A DNA stretch of 31,964 nucleotides from CBDHDN01 sp965261585 (GCA_965261585.1 CBDHDN010000038.1:1-31964), one strand, 5' to 3'. Positions 1 to 10,157 are shown, counted from the stretch's first letter. A program made the numbers and translations. Notes: generated by a model not told the origin, from the sequence alone.

Positions 1-1
1 C

Positions 2-582
2 GGGTCGCTGACGGCACTGCCGATCATCGAGACCCAGGCGAACGACGTGTCGGCCTACATACCCACGAACGTCATCTCGATCACCGACGGCCAGATCTTC
101 CTCGAGACCGACCTGTTCTACAAAGGCGTTCGCCCGGCCATCAATGTCGGCCTGTTCACGTCAGCCGCGTCAGCGGTTCCGCGGCCCAGATCAAGGCGAT
201 GAAGCAGGTCGCCGGGACGATCAAGCTCGAGCTCGCGCAGTATCGCGAGATGGAAGCGTTCTCCCAATTCGCCTCCGACCTCGACGCGATTACCCAGCGA
301 CTGCTGGCCCGCGGGGCGCGGCTGACGGAGCTGTTGAAGCAGCCGCAATATGTGCCGCTGCCGGTCGAGGAGCAGGTCGTCGTCATCTTCGCCGGCGTGC
401 GTGGCTATCTCGACGGCATCGATCTGGCCGACATCGGCCGCTTCGAGGCCCAGTTGCTGGAGCGCGTGCGTGGCCAGCACGGCGATATCCTGCAGGGCAT
501 TCGCGAGCAGGGCGAGATCTCCCAGGAAGTCGAGAAAAAGCTTGCCGAGGTGATGGAAGCCCTCGCCAAGTCCTTCAGCTGA
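2..582 (+). CDS. atpA: ATP synthase F1 subunit alpha, C-terminal part, frameshifted
   Basis: This is the C-terminal third of the F1 alpha subunit, the non-catalytic nucleotide-binding subunit of the membrane-bound ATP synthase; the gene begins before the window. The first bases read GSLTALPIIETQANDVSAY and PTNVISITDGQIFLE, the strongly conserved end of the nucleotide-binding domain. After RPAINVGL the reading frame is lost at about 155-159. It resumes one frame over as VSRVSGSAAQIKAMKQ and runs to a normal C-terminus ending ALAKSFS and TGA at 580-582. Both halves are well conserved, so the break looks recent or like a sequence error: one missing base (or two extra) in the TTCAC at 155-159 explains it. 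It is followed by atpG 31 nt downstream in the usual F1 operon order. Identity is very secure; whether the gene is intact is not. Confidence 0.93.
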   Translation, partial: VADGTADHRDPGERRVGLHTHERHLDHRRPDLPRDRPVLQRRSPGHQCRPVHVSRVSGSAAQIKAMKQVAGTIKLELAQYREMEAFSQFASDLDAITQRLLARGARLTELLKQPQYVPLPVEEQVVVIFAGVRGYLDGIDLADIGRFEAQLLERVRGQHGDILQGIREQGEISQEVEKKLAEVMEALAKSFS

Positions 583-613
583 AGCCAACCGGACCGTCGG
601 CGAGCGTCGCTAG

Positions 614-1516
614 ATGCCCTCTCTCAAGGAATTTCGGGTCCGCATCGCTTCCGTGAAGTCGATGCAGCGGATCACCGCGGCCATGAAGATGGTCGCGGCG
701 GCCAAGCTGCGTCGCGCTCAGGAGCAGGCCGAGGCGGCCCGGCCCTACGCCGAGCGGATGGAGCGCATGCTGTCGTCGCTGGCCGGCAGCGTCGGCACGG
801 CCCAGGGGGCGCCACCGCTGCTCGGCGGCAGTGGCCGCGACGACACCCATCTGCTTGTCGTTGTGACGACCGACCGCGGCCTGTGCGGCGGCCTCAATGG
901 CACCGCGGCGCGGGCGACGCGCCAGCGCATCCGCGACCTGACGGCCGAGGGCAAAACGGTCAAGCTGCTCTGCGTCGGCCGCAAGGGCGCCGCGGCGCTG
1001 CGGCGTGACCACCCCGAAAAGATCGTCGCGACGCTCGAGGACATGTCGCGGCCGGTGCCGACGTTTGCCGGCGCCGACGACATTGCGGCGCAGATCGCGA
1101 CGATGTTGCAGGACGGCGGTTTCGACGTCTGCACGGTGATCTACAGCCGCTTCCTGTCGGCGCTGTCACAGCGGGTGACGCTGCAACAGCTGATCCCCTT
1201 TGCCGGGCCGGAAGGCGCAGCCGCCGCCGCCGTCGAGGAAGCCGCCGCGGCGACGACGGACGCGGTCTACGAGTACGAGCCGTCCGAAGCGCAGATCCTC
1301 GACGACCTGCTGCCGCGCAACCTGTCGGTCCAGATCTACCGGGCGCTGCTCGAAAATTTCGCGTCCGAGCAGGGCGCGCGCATGACGGCGATGGACAGCG
1401 CGACGCGCAACGCGGGCGATTTGATCGACCGCCTGACGCTGAACTACAACCGAACACGCCAGGCCCACATCACGAGAGAGCTGATCGAGATCATCTCCGG
1501 CGCCGAGGCGCTGTAA
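614..1516 (+). CDS. atpG: ATP synthase F1 subunit gamma
   Basis: Gamma is the central rotating shaft of F1 that couples proton flow through Fo to catalysis in the alpha3beta3 ring. The 300-residue length is normal for the family. The N-terminus (MPSLKEFRVRIASVKSMQ, then RITAAMKMVAAAKLRRAQ) is the family's N-terminal helix. TTDRGLCGGLN lies near residue 90, and the C-terminal helix carries the conserved RMTAMDSATRNAGDLI and the ending RQAHITRELIEIISGAEAL. It lies between atpA and atpD with short gaps (31 and 27 nt), consistent with one transcript. Residues 195-225 form an Ala/Glu-rich stretch that looks like the variable loop seen in alphaproteobacterial gamma subunits. Confidence 0.98.
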   Translation: MPSLKEFRVRIASVKSMQRITAAMKMVAAAKLRRAQEQAEAARPYAERMERMLSSLAGSVGTAQGAPPLLGGSGRDDTHLLVVVTTDRGLCGGLNGTAARATRQRIRDLTAEGKTVKLLCVGRKGAAALRRDHPEKIVATLEDMSRPVPTFAGADDIAAQIATMLQDGGFDVCTVIYSRFLSALSQRVTLQQLIPFAGPEGAAAAAVEEAAAATTDAVYEYEPSEAQILDDLLPRNLSVQIYRALLENFASEQGARMTAMDSATRNAGDLIDRLTLNYNRTRQAHITRELIEIISGAEAL

Positions 1517-1543
1517 GCCACGAACCACACGACAGGGAACACC

Positions 1544-2968
<1,425 letters not shown>

Positions 2969-2991
2969 CGCCGGTCGGGGGAACACAACCG

Positions 2992-3408
2992 ATGACCGAT
3001 GCCGTGAACTTCGAGCTGGTGTCGCCAGTTCAGCTGCTCATGTCCGAGCCGGTCGAGATGGTTGTTGTCCCCGGCGTCCAGGGCGACTTCGGCGTGCTCG
3101 CCGGGCACGCGCCGCTGATCTCGACCGTGCGGCCCGGGGTCATCCACATCTTCGCCGGCGGCGCCGTGACGTCGCGCGTCTTCGTTGACGGCGGCTTCGC
3201 CGAAGTGATGGCGGAGCGCTGTACGGTACTGGCCGAGGAGGCCATGCCGGTGGACGAAATCGACAGGGCGGCGGTCGAGCGGCAGATCGCCGACGCGACC
3301 GACGATGTGCGCGACGCCGGCGGCGAGGCGGCGCGCCAGGCCGCCGAACGCCGTCTCGCAATTGGCCAGGCCAAGCTCCAGGCGCTCGACGCGCCGAGCT
3401 ATCAATAG
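2992..3408 (+). CDS. atpC: ATP synthase F1 subunit epsilon
   Basis: Epsilon is the small F1 stalk subunit that binds gamma and damps ATP hydrolysis. The 138-residue protein starts MTDAVNFELVSPVQLL. It contains the N-terminal beta-sandwich signature VVVPGVQGDFGVLAGHAPLI at about residues 24-43, followed by VFVDGGFAEV. The C-terminal helical part is rich in Ala, Glu and Arg. It closes the F1 operon, 23 nt after atpD, behind a GGGGGAA ribosome site. The stop codon falls inside a 15-bp tandem duplication (see the repeat entry), so the last residues (PSYQ) may be a recent change. Confidence 0.97.
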   Translation: MTDAVNFELVSPVQLLMSEPVEMVVVPGVQGDFGVLAGHAPLISTVRPGVIHIFAGGAVTSRVFVDGGFAEVMAERCTVLAEEAMPVDEIDRAAVERQIADATDDVRDAGGEAARQAAERRLAIGQAKLQALDAPSYQ

Positions 3409-3421
3409 CCGAGCTATCAAT
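3393..3421. repeat. 15-bp tandem duplication across the atpC stop
   Basis: The unit GCCGAGCTATCAATA (3393-3407) is followed immediately by a second copy beginning at 3408 that matches through CCGAGCTATCAAT (3409-3421). The stop codon of atpC lies in the first copy. It looks like replication slippage and leaves the epsilon C-terminus defined by the first copy. Confidence 0.85.
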
Positions 3422-3494
3422 GGCGGTCTTTGCCGGCCCGGCGGCCGGCGCTATAAGAGTCGTCGGGTGGGCGTCACATGCTAGGGTTGGCTCT

Positions 3495-4316
3495 ATGTCC
3501 AGACGGAACTGGCGGCTCGAAGACGTACCGTGGGCCCGCTTCGATGCCAGCAAGGTCGACCGCGATATTCTGAAGATCGTCAAGGCGGCCTCGCTGGTCG
3601 AGCACAATGGCCGCATCTATGCCGACTATTTGTGCGGTGTGTTTCACGACGATCCCGTGTTTCAAGTGGCCGTGAGCGCCTGGGGTGAGGAAGAGGTCCA
3701 GCATGGCGTCGCCCTGGCGCGTTGGGCAAAGCTCGCCGATGCCGGCTACGACTTCGCGGACAGCTTCGAGGCGTTTGCCGGCAAGATCACGCTGCCGATG
3801 GCGGTGACGTCGTCGGTGCGCGGCTCACGCTGCGGCGAGCTGATCGCCCGCTGCATGGTGGAGGTCGGCACGTCGTCCTACTACACGGCGCTCGGCGATG
3901 CGACGGACGAGCCCCTGCTGAAGGCCCTGTGCCGGCTGATCGCCGCCGACGAGCTGCGCCACTACAAGCTGTTCTACAAGCATATGAAGCGCTACCAGCG
4001 GCTCGAGCGTGTCGGGTTCTGGCGCCGGCTGTGGGTTGCCGCGTTGCGGATCGGCGAGTCCGAGGATGGCGAGCTCGCCTACGCCTACTACGCCGCCAAC
4101 CGGATCGCCGGCCCCTACGACCGCCGCGCCTGCAACCGCGCCTATGTCGGCCGCGCCTACGGGTTCTACCGCCGCCGCCACGTGCGGCGTGGGATCGCCC
4201 TGGTCTGCAAGGCGGTCGGTTTGAAGCCCAACGGCCGCTTCAGCCTGCTGCTGTCGCGCGCGGCCTACGGCTTCGTGAGCCTGCGCGCCCAGCGCTTCGT
4301 TGCCCAGGGCCTTTAG
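3495..4316 (+). CDS. Ferritin-like di-iron protein, putative oxidase/oxygenase
   Basis: This 273-residue protein shows the full carboxylate-bridged di-iron pattern of the ferritin-like superfamily: E36, E67-V-Q-H70, E123 and E153-L-R-H156, that is E...ExxH...E...ExxH on four predicted helices. Enzymes with this fold include ribonucleotide reductase R2, acyl-ACP desaturases and arylamine oxygenases. The substrate here cannot be deduced. The start at 3495 (MSRRNWRLEDVPWARFD) was chosen because the earlier in-frame ATG at 3420 adds 25 low-complexity residues that overlap the tandem duplication. The last 100 residues are Tyr/Arg-rich, with a basic patch near residue 226, and fall outside the metal core. 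It lies 86 nt after atpC on the same strand and converges on rppH. No signal peptide is visible. The fold call is good; the role is unknown. Confidence 0.8.
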   Translation: MSRRNWRLEDVPWARFDASKVDRDILKIVKAASLVEHNGRIYADYLCGVFHDDPVFQVAVSAWGEEEVQHGVALARWAKLADAGYDFADSFEAFAGKITLPMAVTSSVRGSRCGELIARCMVEVGTSSYYTALGDATDEPLLKALCRLIAADELRHYKLFYKHMKRYQRLERVGFWRRLWVAALRIGESEDGELAYAYYAANRIAGPYDRRACNRAYVGRAYGFYRRRHVRRGIALVCKAVGLKPNGRFSLLLSRAAYGFVSLRAQRFVAQGL

Positions 4317-4335
4317 GACAGGGTCACCACCCAAG

Positions 4336-4803
4336 TCATGCGGCGAGGTGGCCGAACTCCGCCACCAGCCGGCGATAGATATCGCGCTTGAACTCGATCG
4401 CCAGGTCCGGCAGCGTGCTCATCGCCACCCAGCGCCATTCAGAGAATTCAGGCTCCGCGGTCGCGATGTCGATCTCCGCATCGGCACCGGTGAACCGGCA
4501 GGCGAACCACTTCTGCGTCTGCCCGCGGAACCGCCCGCCCCACAAGCGCCCGGCGATCTCCGGCGGCAGGTCGTAAGCCAGCCAGTCTTGGCTTTCCGCC
4601 AGCAGCAGCACGTTGTCGGTGCCGACCTCTTCCTTGAGCTCGCGCAGCGCCGCGGCGCGTGGCGTCTCGCCGGCGTCGATGCCGCCCTGCGGCATCTGCC
4701 ACGCATCGGCGAGGCCGATACGCCGGCCGACCCAGACCTGGTGCCGATCGTTCAGCATCATCACGCCGACGCATGGGCGATAGGCGCCGGCCGCGTCGGC
4801 CAT
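4336..4803 (-). CDS. rppH: RNA pyrophosphohydrolase (Nudix)
   Basis: RppH removes pyrophosphate from the 5' triphosphate of mRNAs and so starts RNase E-dependent decay. The 155-residue protein begins MADAAGAYRPCVGVMMLN, the usual N-terminus (YRPCVG). The Nudix box lies at residues 40-62: G-x5-E followed by REL-x-EE-x-G (RELKEEVG). AWQMPQGGID and the C-terminal EFKRDIYRRLVAEF are also typical. I chose the ATG at 4803 over longer in-frame starts, which would run back into the deacetylase gene. It is the last gene of the leftward series gpmI-envC-ctpA-yibQ-rppH, 5 nt after the preceding stop, so it is probably co-transcribed. Confidence 0.95.
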   Translation of the reverse strand: MADAAGAYRPCVGVMMLNDRHQVWVGRRIGLADAWQMPQGGIDAGETPRAAALRELKEEVGTDNVLLLAESQDWLAYDLPPEIAGRLWGGRFRGQTQKWFACRFTGADAEIDIATAEPEFSEWRWVAMSTLPDLAIEFKRDIYRRLVAEFGHLAA

Positions 4804-4808
4804 GGCTG

Positions 4809-5956
4809 TCACCGGTCGGCCTGCAGATTGACGACCGCCGATATCGGCGCCAGGGCGAAGCCCTTGCGCCGCAACTCCGGCAGCCAGGCACGCAGCCGTT
4901 CGATCGTGACGGGATAAGGCTGTCCGATCGCCACCGAGATGCCGATATCGGCGGCGATGCGTTCGACTTCCGCCAGTTGCGCGTCGATCGCCAGCCGCGA
5001 GACTTCGCGGTCGTCGAGGAAGCGGTCGTTGATCGCCCGCGGTACACCGTGCCGCGACGCGACCTGCGCGCCGACACTCTGCAGCGTGGCGCGCGTGTCG
5101 AGGAACAGCAGCCCGCGCGCCTTCAGCGCCGCCAGGATCGGCGACATCGCCTCCGGGGATGCGGTGAAGCGCGTGCCCATATGGTCGGCCACGCCAACAT
5201 AGCCGCTGACCCGGCTCAGCACCCATTCCAGGCGGTCGAGGTTCTGTTCCGGCGTCAGCGCCGTGAACAGCGCCCGTGGCCCAGGGTCGCTCGTCGGGTA
5301 GTCCAGCGGCTCCATCGGCAGGTTGATCAGCACCTCATGGCCAGCGGCGCGGGCCAGCCCGATCCAGTGCTCCAGGTTCTCCGCATAGGGCTGGAAGGCC
5401 AGCGTGACCTGGCCCGGCAGGTTGCGGATGGCCGCCTCTGTCGCCGCGCTGGACAGGCCGAGCGTACTAACGACGACGGCGATGCGTGGGCGCCGGTCGC
5501 CGGGATCGAACGGGCGGGCGTAGACGCGCCACGGCCCGCGGCCGTCGGCGCCGATGCGCGGCAGCGGTCCCAGCGCCGCGTGCTCCACCAGCGCGGGATC
5601 GGGTGCCGGGGGCAATGCCCGTCGGCTACGCGCGCGACCGCCGCCTGCTGCGTCGCTGCAACCGCCGTACCACGGTCCGTGCTCTCGCCGCGCAGCGCCC
5701 TGATCGCCGCCTGCACGCGATCGTCGAGTTCCGGCGCTGCGGTCGCAGCGGTCGTCTCGGGCAGGGGCGATGGCATGGCAACGACCGCCGACGCCGCCCG
5801 CTGCCTGATCGACTCGATCGGCCCGGTGCCGGCTACGGTAAGCCAGACCACCGGCACCGTGACCAGCAGCGCCAGCGCCAACAGCACGTAGGGCACGATG
5901 ACCGCACCGTGCGCCAGCTTCGGCGCCGGCTCGTCCGCGGCTTGCGTTTCGGTCAC
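4809..5956 (-). CDS. Divergent polysaccharide deacetylase family (YibQ/DUF610), frameshifted
   Basis: This is a member of the divergent polysaccharide deacetylase family (Pfam Polysacc_deac_2), probably periplasmic and membrane-anchored. The N-terminal part, read from a GTG at 5956, has one membrane segment at about residues 19-44 (VPYVLLALALLVTVPVVWL) and a Pro/Ala linker. The catalytic-like domain is in another frame from about 5612 down to 4809. It carries RIAVVVSTLGLS, VTLAFQPYAENLE, GHEVLINLPMEPLDYP, DPGPRALF and GYVGVADHMGTRFT. A missing base near the G5 run at 5608-5612 would join the two. The metal-site aspartates usual in the first strand (DDLG) are replaced by STLG, so hydrolase activity is doubtful. 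It commonly lies between ctpA and rppH in alphaproteobacteria, as here. Confidence 0.82.
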
Positions 5957-6014
5957 GGCACTATCGCCACCAGCTAGCCGTGGCGCCCCACCGAAGCGTC
6001 GCGCACGGCTTCGG

Positions 6015-7271
6015 TCAGTTCACGTTCGCAGCACCGCTGTAGAGGGAAATACCCCGCAGCAGGTCGATGGCACGCGCCAGTTGATAGTCGGCCGGCGCCA
6101 GGTCCTGGCCCTGACTGCTCTCGGCGACGGCGGCATCGTTCCCCAGCGCGTTGCGTAGATCCGACTCGCGCGGCCGCCGCGGCGTATCAATCGCTTCGAC
6201 CCGCGACTGTGCGACGTTGATGTCGGGCGCGATGCCGGTCTGCTGGATCGACCGGCCGCTCGGCGTGTAGTAGCGCGCCGTCGTCAGGCGCATGGCGCCA
6301 TGCCCTGGAATGGGCACGATCGTCTGCACCGAGCCCTTGCCGAAGGAGCGAGTGCCCAAGATGATCGCCCGTCGGTGGTCCTGCAACGCGCCGGCGACGA
6401 TCTCCGAGGCCGAGGCCGAGCCCTCATTGATCAGGACGACGACCGGCAGGCCGTCGGTCAGGTCGCCCTGCGTGGCGTTGAAGCGGGATTCGTCACCGCC
6501 ACGCTTGCCGCGGGTCGACACGATCTCGCCACGCTCCAGGAACGCGTCGCTGACTTTGACGGCCTGGTCCAGCAGGCCGCCGGGGTTATTGCGCAGGTCG
6601 AGGACGAGACCCATCATCTCGCTGCCGATCTCGTTCCGCAGCCGCTTGACCTCGCGCTCCAACCCGCTCATCGTCTGCTCGTTGAACGTGGTCACGCGGA
6701 CATAGCCGATATCGCCTTCGACGCGGCTGCGCACGGACTGGATCCGGACCACGTCGCGGGTCACCGGCACGTCGAACGGATCGACGCCTTCGCGCCGGAT
6801 TGTCAGGATGATGTCGGTTCCGATCGGGCCGCGCATCTTCTCGACGGCATCGGACAGGGACAGGCCCAGCACGGGCCGGCTGTCGAGGTGCGTGATAAAG
6901 TCGCCAGGCTTGATGCCGGCGCGGAAGGCGGGGGTGTCGTCGATCGGCGAAACGACCCGGATCAGCCCCTGCTCCATGTTCACTTCGATACCGAGGCCGC
7001 CGAACTCGCCGCGCGTTTGGACCTGCATGTCGCGGAAGTTCTTCTCGTTCAGGTAGCTCGAGTGGGGATCGAGGGCGCCGAGCATGCCGTTGATCGCATC
7101 TTCGATCAACTGCTCGTCCACCGTCTCGTCGACATAGAAACTGCGGACCCGCTCGAAGATATCGCCGAACAGCTCCAGCTGCCGGAACGTCTCATCGCCG
7201 GCCGCCTGCACGGCGTTCGGCGTCAGGACGAGCAGTCCGACAACGCTTGCGACCCTTAGCATCCTACGCAT
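6015..7271 (-). CDS. ctpA: Carboxy-terminal processing peptidase (S41, CtpA-type)
   Basis: This is a periplasmic tail-specific serine protease that trims or degrades proteins from their C-termini, often cell-wall hydrolases. The 418-residue protein has a signal peptide (MLRVASVVGLLVLTPNAVQA), a helical N-terminal part, and a PDZ domain at about residues 85-165 (GEFGGLGIEVNMEQGLIRVV). The S41 core follows. The catalytic pair is Ser287 in NEGSASASEIVAGAL and Lys312 in GTRSFGKGSVQT, 25 residues apart as in characterised members. The ATG at 7271 overlaps the preceding envC-like stop by one base (TAATG), supporting both this start and translational coupling. The pairing with the neighbouring hydrolase activator suggests a shared role in peptidoglycan turnover. 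Confidence 0.93.
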   Translation of the reverse strand: MRRMLRVASVVGLLVLTPNAVQAAGDETFRQLELFGDIFERVRSFYVDETVDEQLIEDAINGMLGALDPHSSYLNEKNFRDMQVQTRGEFGGLGIEVNMEQGLIRVVSPIDDTPAFRAGIKPGDFITHLDSRPVLGLSLSDAVEKMRGPIGTDIILTIRREGVDPFDVPVTRDVVRIQSVRSRVEGDIGYVRVTTFNEQTMSGLEREVKRLRNEIGSEMMGLVLDLRNNPGGLLDQAVKVSDAFLERGEIVSTRGKRGGDESRFNATQGDLTDGLPVVVLINEGSASASEIVAGALQDHRRAIILGTRSFGKGSVQTIVPIPGHGAMRLTTARYYTPSGRSIQQTGIAPDINVAQSRVEAIDTPRRPRESDLRNALGNDAAVAESSQGQDLAPADYQLARAIDLLRGISLYSGAANVN

Positions 7272-8587
7272 TATCCACGCACCTTGTTCTTGCTGGCCGC
7301 CAGCCACGGCAGCGGGTTGATCGGATGTCCTTTGCGGCGCAGTTCGACATAGAGGGTCGGTCCGTTGCCCGAGGACGCGGCACGCGTGATCGCCTGCTCA
7401 TCACCAACGATACCGACAGGCTCGCCGGACAGGACCCACTGCCCGACGTCGGCATCGATACGTTCCAGCCCCGCAAGAAGGCTATGATATCCCTCGCCAT
7501 GCTCGATGATCAATATGCGTCCAAAGTCCGCGAACTCACCAGAGAACACAATTTGGCCATCCCAGGGCGCCACGACCTGGGCTGAGCCATTGGGTTGGAA
7601 CGTAACGCCGCTGGCCGTGCTCCCGAAATCCGTTTGCTCTCCATAGCGTCGAATGACCTGCCCTTGGACCGGCCGCGTCAGCGCCCCGCGGGCGTCGCTG
7701 ATCGACGCCAAGCTCGGCGGCGGTCCCGGCCGCGCCCTTGGCACGGCGACGACGGTCCCACTCGGCACCGGCTGCCGGCGCGAGTCGCGATTGCGCAGCG
7801 CCTCCTCTTGGCGAACGCGCTCGATCCGCTCGCGTTCCAGCCGATCCTGCTGCAGTCCGGTTAACAGCTCGTCAAGGTCCACCGCCTGGCGCGCCAGTTG
7901 GGCGACCCGCGCTTCGGCGGTCCGCCTTTCCTCGTGTGTCCGATCCAACAGCACGGCCTTGCGGGCGATCAGCGCGCCCAGTCGGTCGCGCTCGGTCACG
8001 AGCGCCGCCACCGCGCCCGCCAGCTCGGCCGTATGCTCGGTCACGTCGGCGCGCAGCGCGGCCAGCGCGTCGATGTCCTGGCGCAGCGCGGCGGCCCGGC
8101 TTTCGATGCGCGGCACGGCCGTGCGCAGCAGAAGGCCGCTGCGGACCACGTCGTTGGGGTCGCCGGGCATCACCAGCAGGGCGGCCGGCGGGCGCAGGGC
8201 CAGCCGTTGCAGGGCCGCCAGCGTACCGGCGAGCTCTTGCCGTCGGGCTGCCAGGGCCAGCGCCTTGGCCTCGGCCTCGTCCGCCAGCGCCGCCACCTGG
8301 CGCGCGGCCCGGCCGACGCGTGCCTCCTGCGCCTGAACGGCGGCCGCGGCCTTGATCATTTCCGTGCGGATCGCGTCCAGCTCCGCCGCCGCCGCCGTCG
8401 CCTGCTTGTCCAGGCGTTCGACGGTCAGCCGATCGGCGTCTAGCGATCGCTCGATCCGATCCAGCTGGTGACGCGCCGCCGCCTCTCCTGCCGGGTCGTC
8501 GGCGACGCTGCTGTCGATGCCGAGAACCAGCACGCCGAGGCCGGCCATGGCGGCTAGGGCCGGCTGCAGCCGAGCGCCGTGACGCAT
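7271..8587 (-). CDS. envC: Murein hydrolase activator, EnvC-like (degenerate M23)
   Basis: EnvC-type proteins sit in the periplasm and switch on amidases that split septal peptidoglycan. This 438-residue protein has an N-terminal hydrophobic segment ending near GIDSSVADD, and a long coiled coil at about residues 40-290 rich in Ala, Glu, Arg and Leu. A C-terminal LytM (M23) domain runs from about residue 320 (TRPVQGQVIRRYGEQTDFG) to NPLPWL. The zinc ligands are lost: the first motif reads GVTFQP and the usual HxH strand reads TLYVELRRKG, as in E. coli EnvC, so it should activate rather than cleave. The ATG at 8587 lies one base after the gpmI stop. The symbol is given by domain architecture; the exact amidase partner is unknown. 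Confidence 0.85.
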   Translation of the reverse strand: MRHGARLQPALAAMAGLGVLVLGIDSSVADDPAGEAAARHQLDRIERSLDADRLTVERLDKQATAAAAELDAIRTEMIKAAAAVQAQEARVGRAARQVAALADEAEAKALALAARRQELAGTLAALQRLALRPPAALLVMPGDPNDVVRSGLLLRTAVPRIESRAAALRQDIDALAALRADVTEHTAELAGAVAALVTERDRLGALIARKAVLLDRTHEERRTAEARVAQLARQAVDLDELLTGLQQDRLERERIERVRQEEALRNRDSRRQPVPSGTVVAVPRARPGPPPSLASISDARGALTRPVQGQVIRRYGEQTDFGSTASGVTFQPNGSAQVVAPWDGQIVFSGEFADFGRILIIEHGEGYHSLLAGLERIDADVGQWVLSGEPVGIVGDEQAITRAASSGNGPTLYVELRRKGHPINPLPWLAASKNKVRG

Positions 8588-8588
8588 C

Positions 8589-10157
8589 CTATTCGGCCGC
8601 GGCACGGGCCGTCGAGCCGGCGCGGACAAGCAGCGTGTCGCCCGTCATTTCAACCGGTTTGGCGAGGCCCAACAGGTCCAGCACCGTCGGCGCAACGTCG
8701 GCCAGCCGGCCGTTCTTCAACCCGGTGATGCCCTCTGGCGCGCCGACCATGACGATCGGCACCGGACCCACGGTGTGGGCGGTATGGGGCGCGCCATCGT
8801 CGTCCGCCATGCGCTCGCAATTGCCGTGGTCGGCGGTGATGATCAGGGTCCCGCCGGCTTCGGCGACGGCTCGCTCCAGCCGGCCCAGGCACGCGTCGAC
8901 GGCCTCGACCGCCTTGACCGCGGCGGCGTAGTCGCCGGTGTGGCCCACCATGTCGCCATTGGCGTAGTTGAGGACGATCAGATCGAATGCGCCCTCGGCG
9001 ATCGCCGCGACCAGGCGGTCCGTGACCTCCGGCGCGCTCATCTCGGGCTGCAGGTCGTAGGTCGCCACCTTGGGTGACGGGATGAGGATGCGCTCTTCAC
9101 CGGTGAGTTGCCGCTCCTCGCCGCCGTTGAAGAAGAACGTCACGTGGGCGTACTTCTCGGTCTCGGCGATGCGCAGCTGCCGCATGCCGGCGTCGGCAAC
9201 CAGCCCGCCCAGGGTGTGACGCAGCTCCAGCGGCTCGAACAGCGGCGCGATCAGGGCTGTCAGCGCGCTCGAGTATTCCGTCATGCCGACAGCCGCGGCG
9301 AACGCGACCGTGCGCCGCCGCGCAAACCCGTCGAACGCGGGGTCCAGCAGGGCAGCCAGGATTTCGCGCACCCGGTCGGCGCGGAAATTGGCCATCACGA
9401 CGCCGTCGCCGTCGCGCATGCCCGCGTAGTCGCCGATGACGGTCGGCCGGACGAACTCATCGCCCGTATCGGCCGCGTAGGAGGCATCGATTGCTGCCAA
9501 CGCGTCGTCGGCGCGCTCGCCCTCGGCCAGTGTCATGGCGTCGTAGGCGAGGGTGACGCGGTCCCACCGCTTGTCCCGATCCATGGCGTAATAGCGGCCC
9601 GAGACCAGGCCGATGCGCACCGTCGGCAGCCCCGCCAGGGCGTCGAGGAACTTGGCGACATAGTCTCGCCCGGCTCGCGGCGGTGTATCGCGGCCATCGA
9701 GGATCGCGTGCACGGCAACCGGCACGCCCGCGTCGGCCATGGCCCGGGCCAGGGCGACGATGTGGTCCTGATGGGAATGGACGCCGCCCGGCGAGATCAG
9801 GCCCATGAGGTGCGCCGTGCCGCCGCTCGCCTTCAGCATGGCGAGGAACGCCGTGAGCCGCGGGCGGTCGGCCAGCGCGCCGTCGGCCACGGCCGCGTCG
9901 ATCCGGGGCAGATCCTGCTGGGCGATGCGCCCGGCGCCCAGGTTCATGTGGCCAACCTCGGAGTTGCCCATTTGTCCCGCCGGCAGGCCGACCGCCGCGC
10001 CGGCGGTGTCGAGCAGCGCCGTCGGCCCGGTCTTGACGAGCCGCTTCCAGACCGGGTTGTCGGCGCCCGCGATGGCGTTGGCCGGACCGTCGTCGCGGTG
10101 TCCCCAGCCGTCCAGGATGCACAGGACCACGGGGCGCGGTCGTTTCACAGCCGGCAT
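8589..10157 (-). CDS. gpmI: 2,3-bisphosphoglycerate-independent phosphoglycerate mutase
   Basis: This enzyme interconverts 3- and 2-phosphoglycerate in glycolysis and gluconeogenesis, using two Mn ions and a phosphoserine. The 522-residue length is usual. CILDGWGHRDDG (Asp16) gives a first metal ligand, and GNSEVGHMNLGAGR holds the catalytic Ser66. HAILDGRDTPPRAG lies in the phosphatase/transferase region. TADHGNCERM and APHTAHTVGPVP give further metal ligands near the C-terminus. The ATG at 10157 (MPAVKRPRPVVLCILDGWG) was preferred to an upstream one that adds five residues, because the family starts close to the first metal motif. It heads the leftward cluster and is followed by the EnvC-like gene with a one-base gap. 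Confidence 0.97.
   Translation of the reverse strand: MPAVKRPRPVVLCILDGWGHRDDGPANAIAGADNPVWKRLVKTGPTALLDTAGAAVGLPAGQMGNSEVGHMNLGAGRIAQQDLPRIDAAVADGALADRPRLTAFLAMLKASGGTAHLMGLISPGGVHSHQDHIVALARAMADAGVPVAVHAILDGRDTPPRAGRDYVAKFLDALAGLPTVRIGLVSGRYYAMDRDKRWDRVTLAYDAMTLAEGERADDALAAIDASYAADTGDEFVRPTVIGDYAGMRDGDGVVMANFRADRVREILAALLDPAFDGFARRRTVAFAAAVGMTEYSSALTALIAPLFEPLELRHTLGGLVADAGMRQLRIAETEKYAHVTFFFNGGEERQLTGEERILIPSPKVATYDLQPEMSAPEVTDRLVAAIAEGAFDLIVLNYANGDMVGHTGDYAAAVKAVEAVDACLGRLERAVAEAGGTLIITADHGNCERMADDDGAPHTAHTVGPVPIVMVGAPEGITGLKNGRLADVAPTVLDLLGLAKPVEMTGDTLLVRAGSTARAAAE

Noticed and set aside
7271..8587. Active M23 endopeptidase
   Set aside because: The zinc-binding His residues of the LytM domain are replaced (GVTFQP, TLYVELRRKG), matching the EnvC activator type instead.
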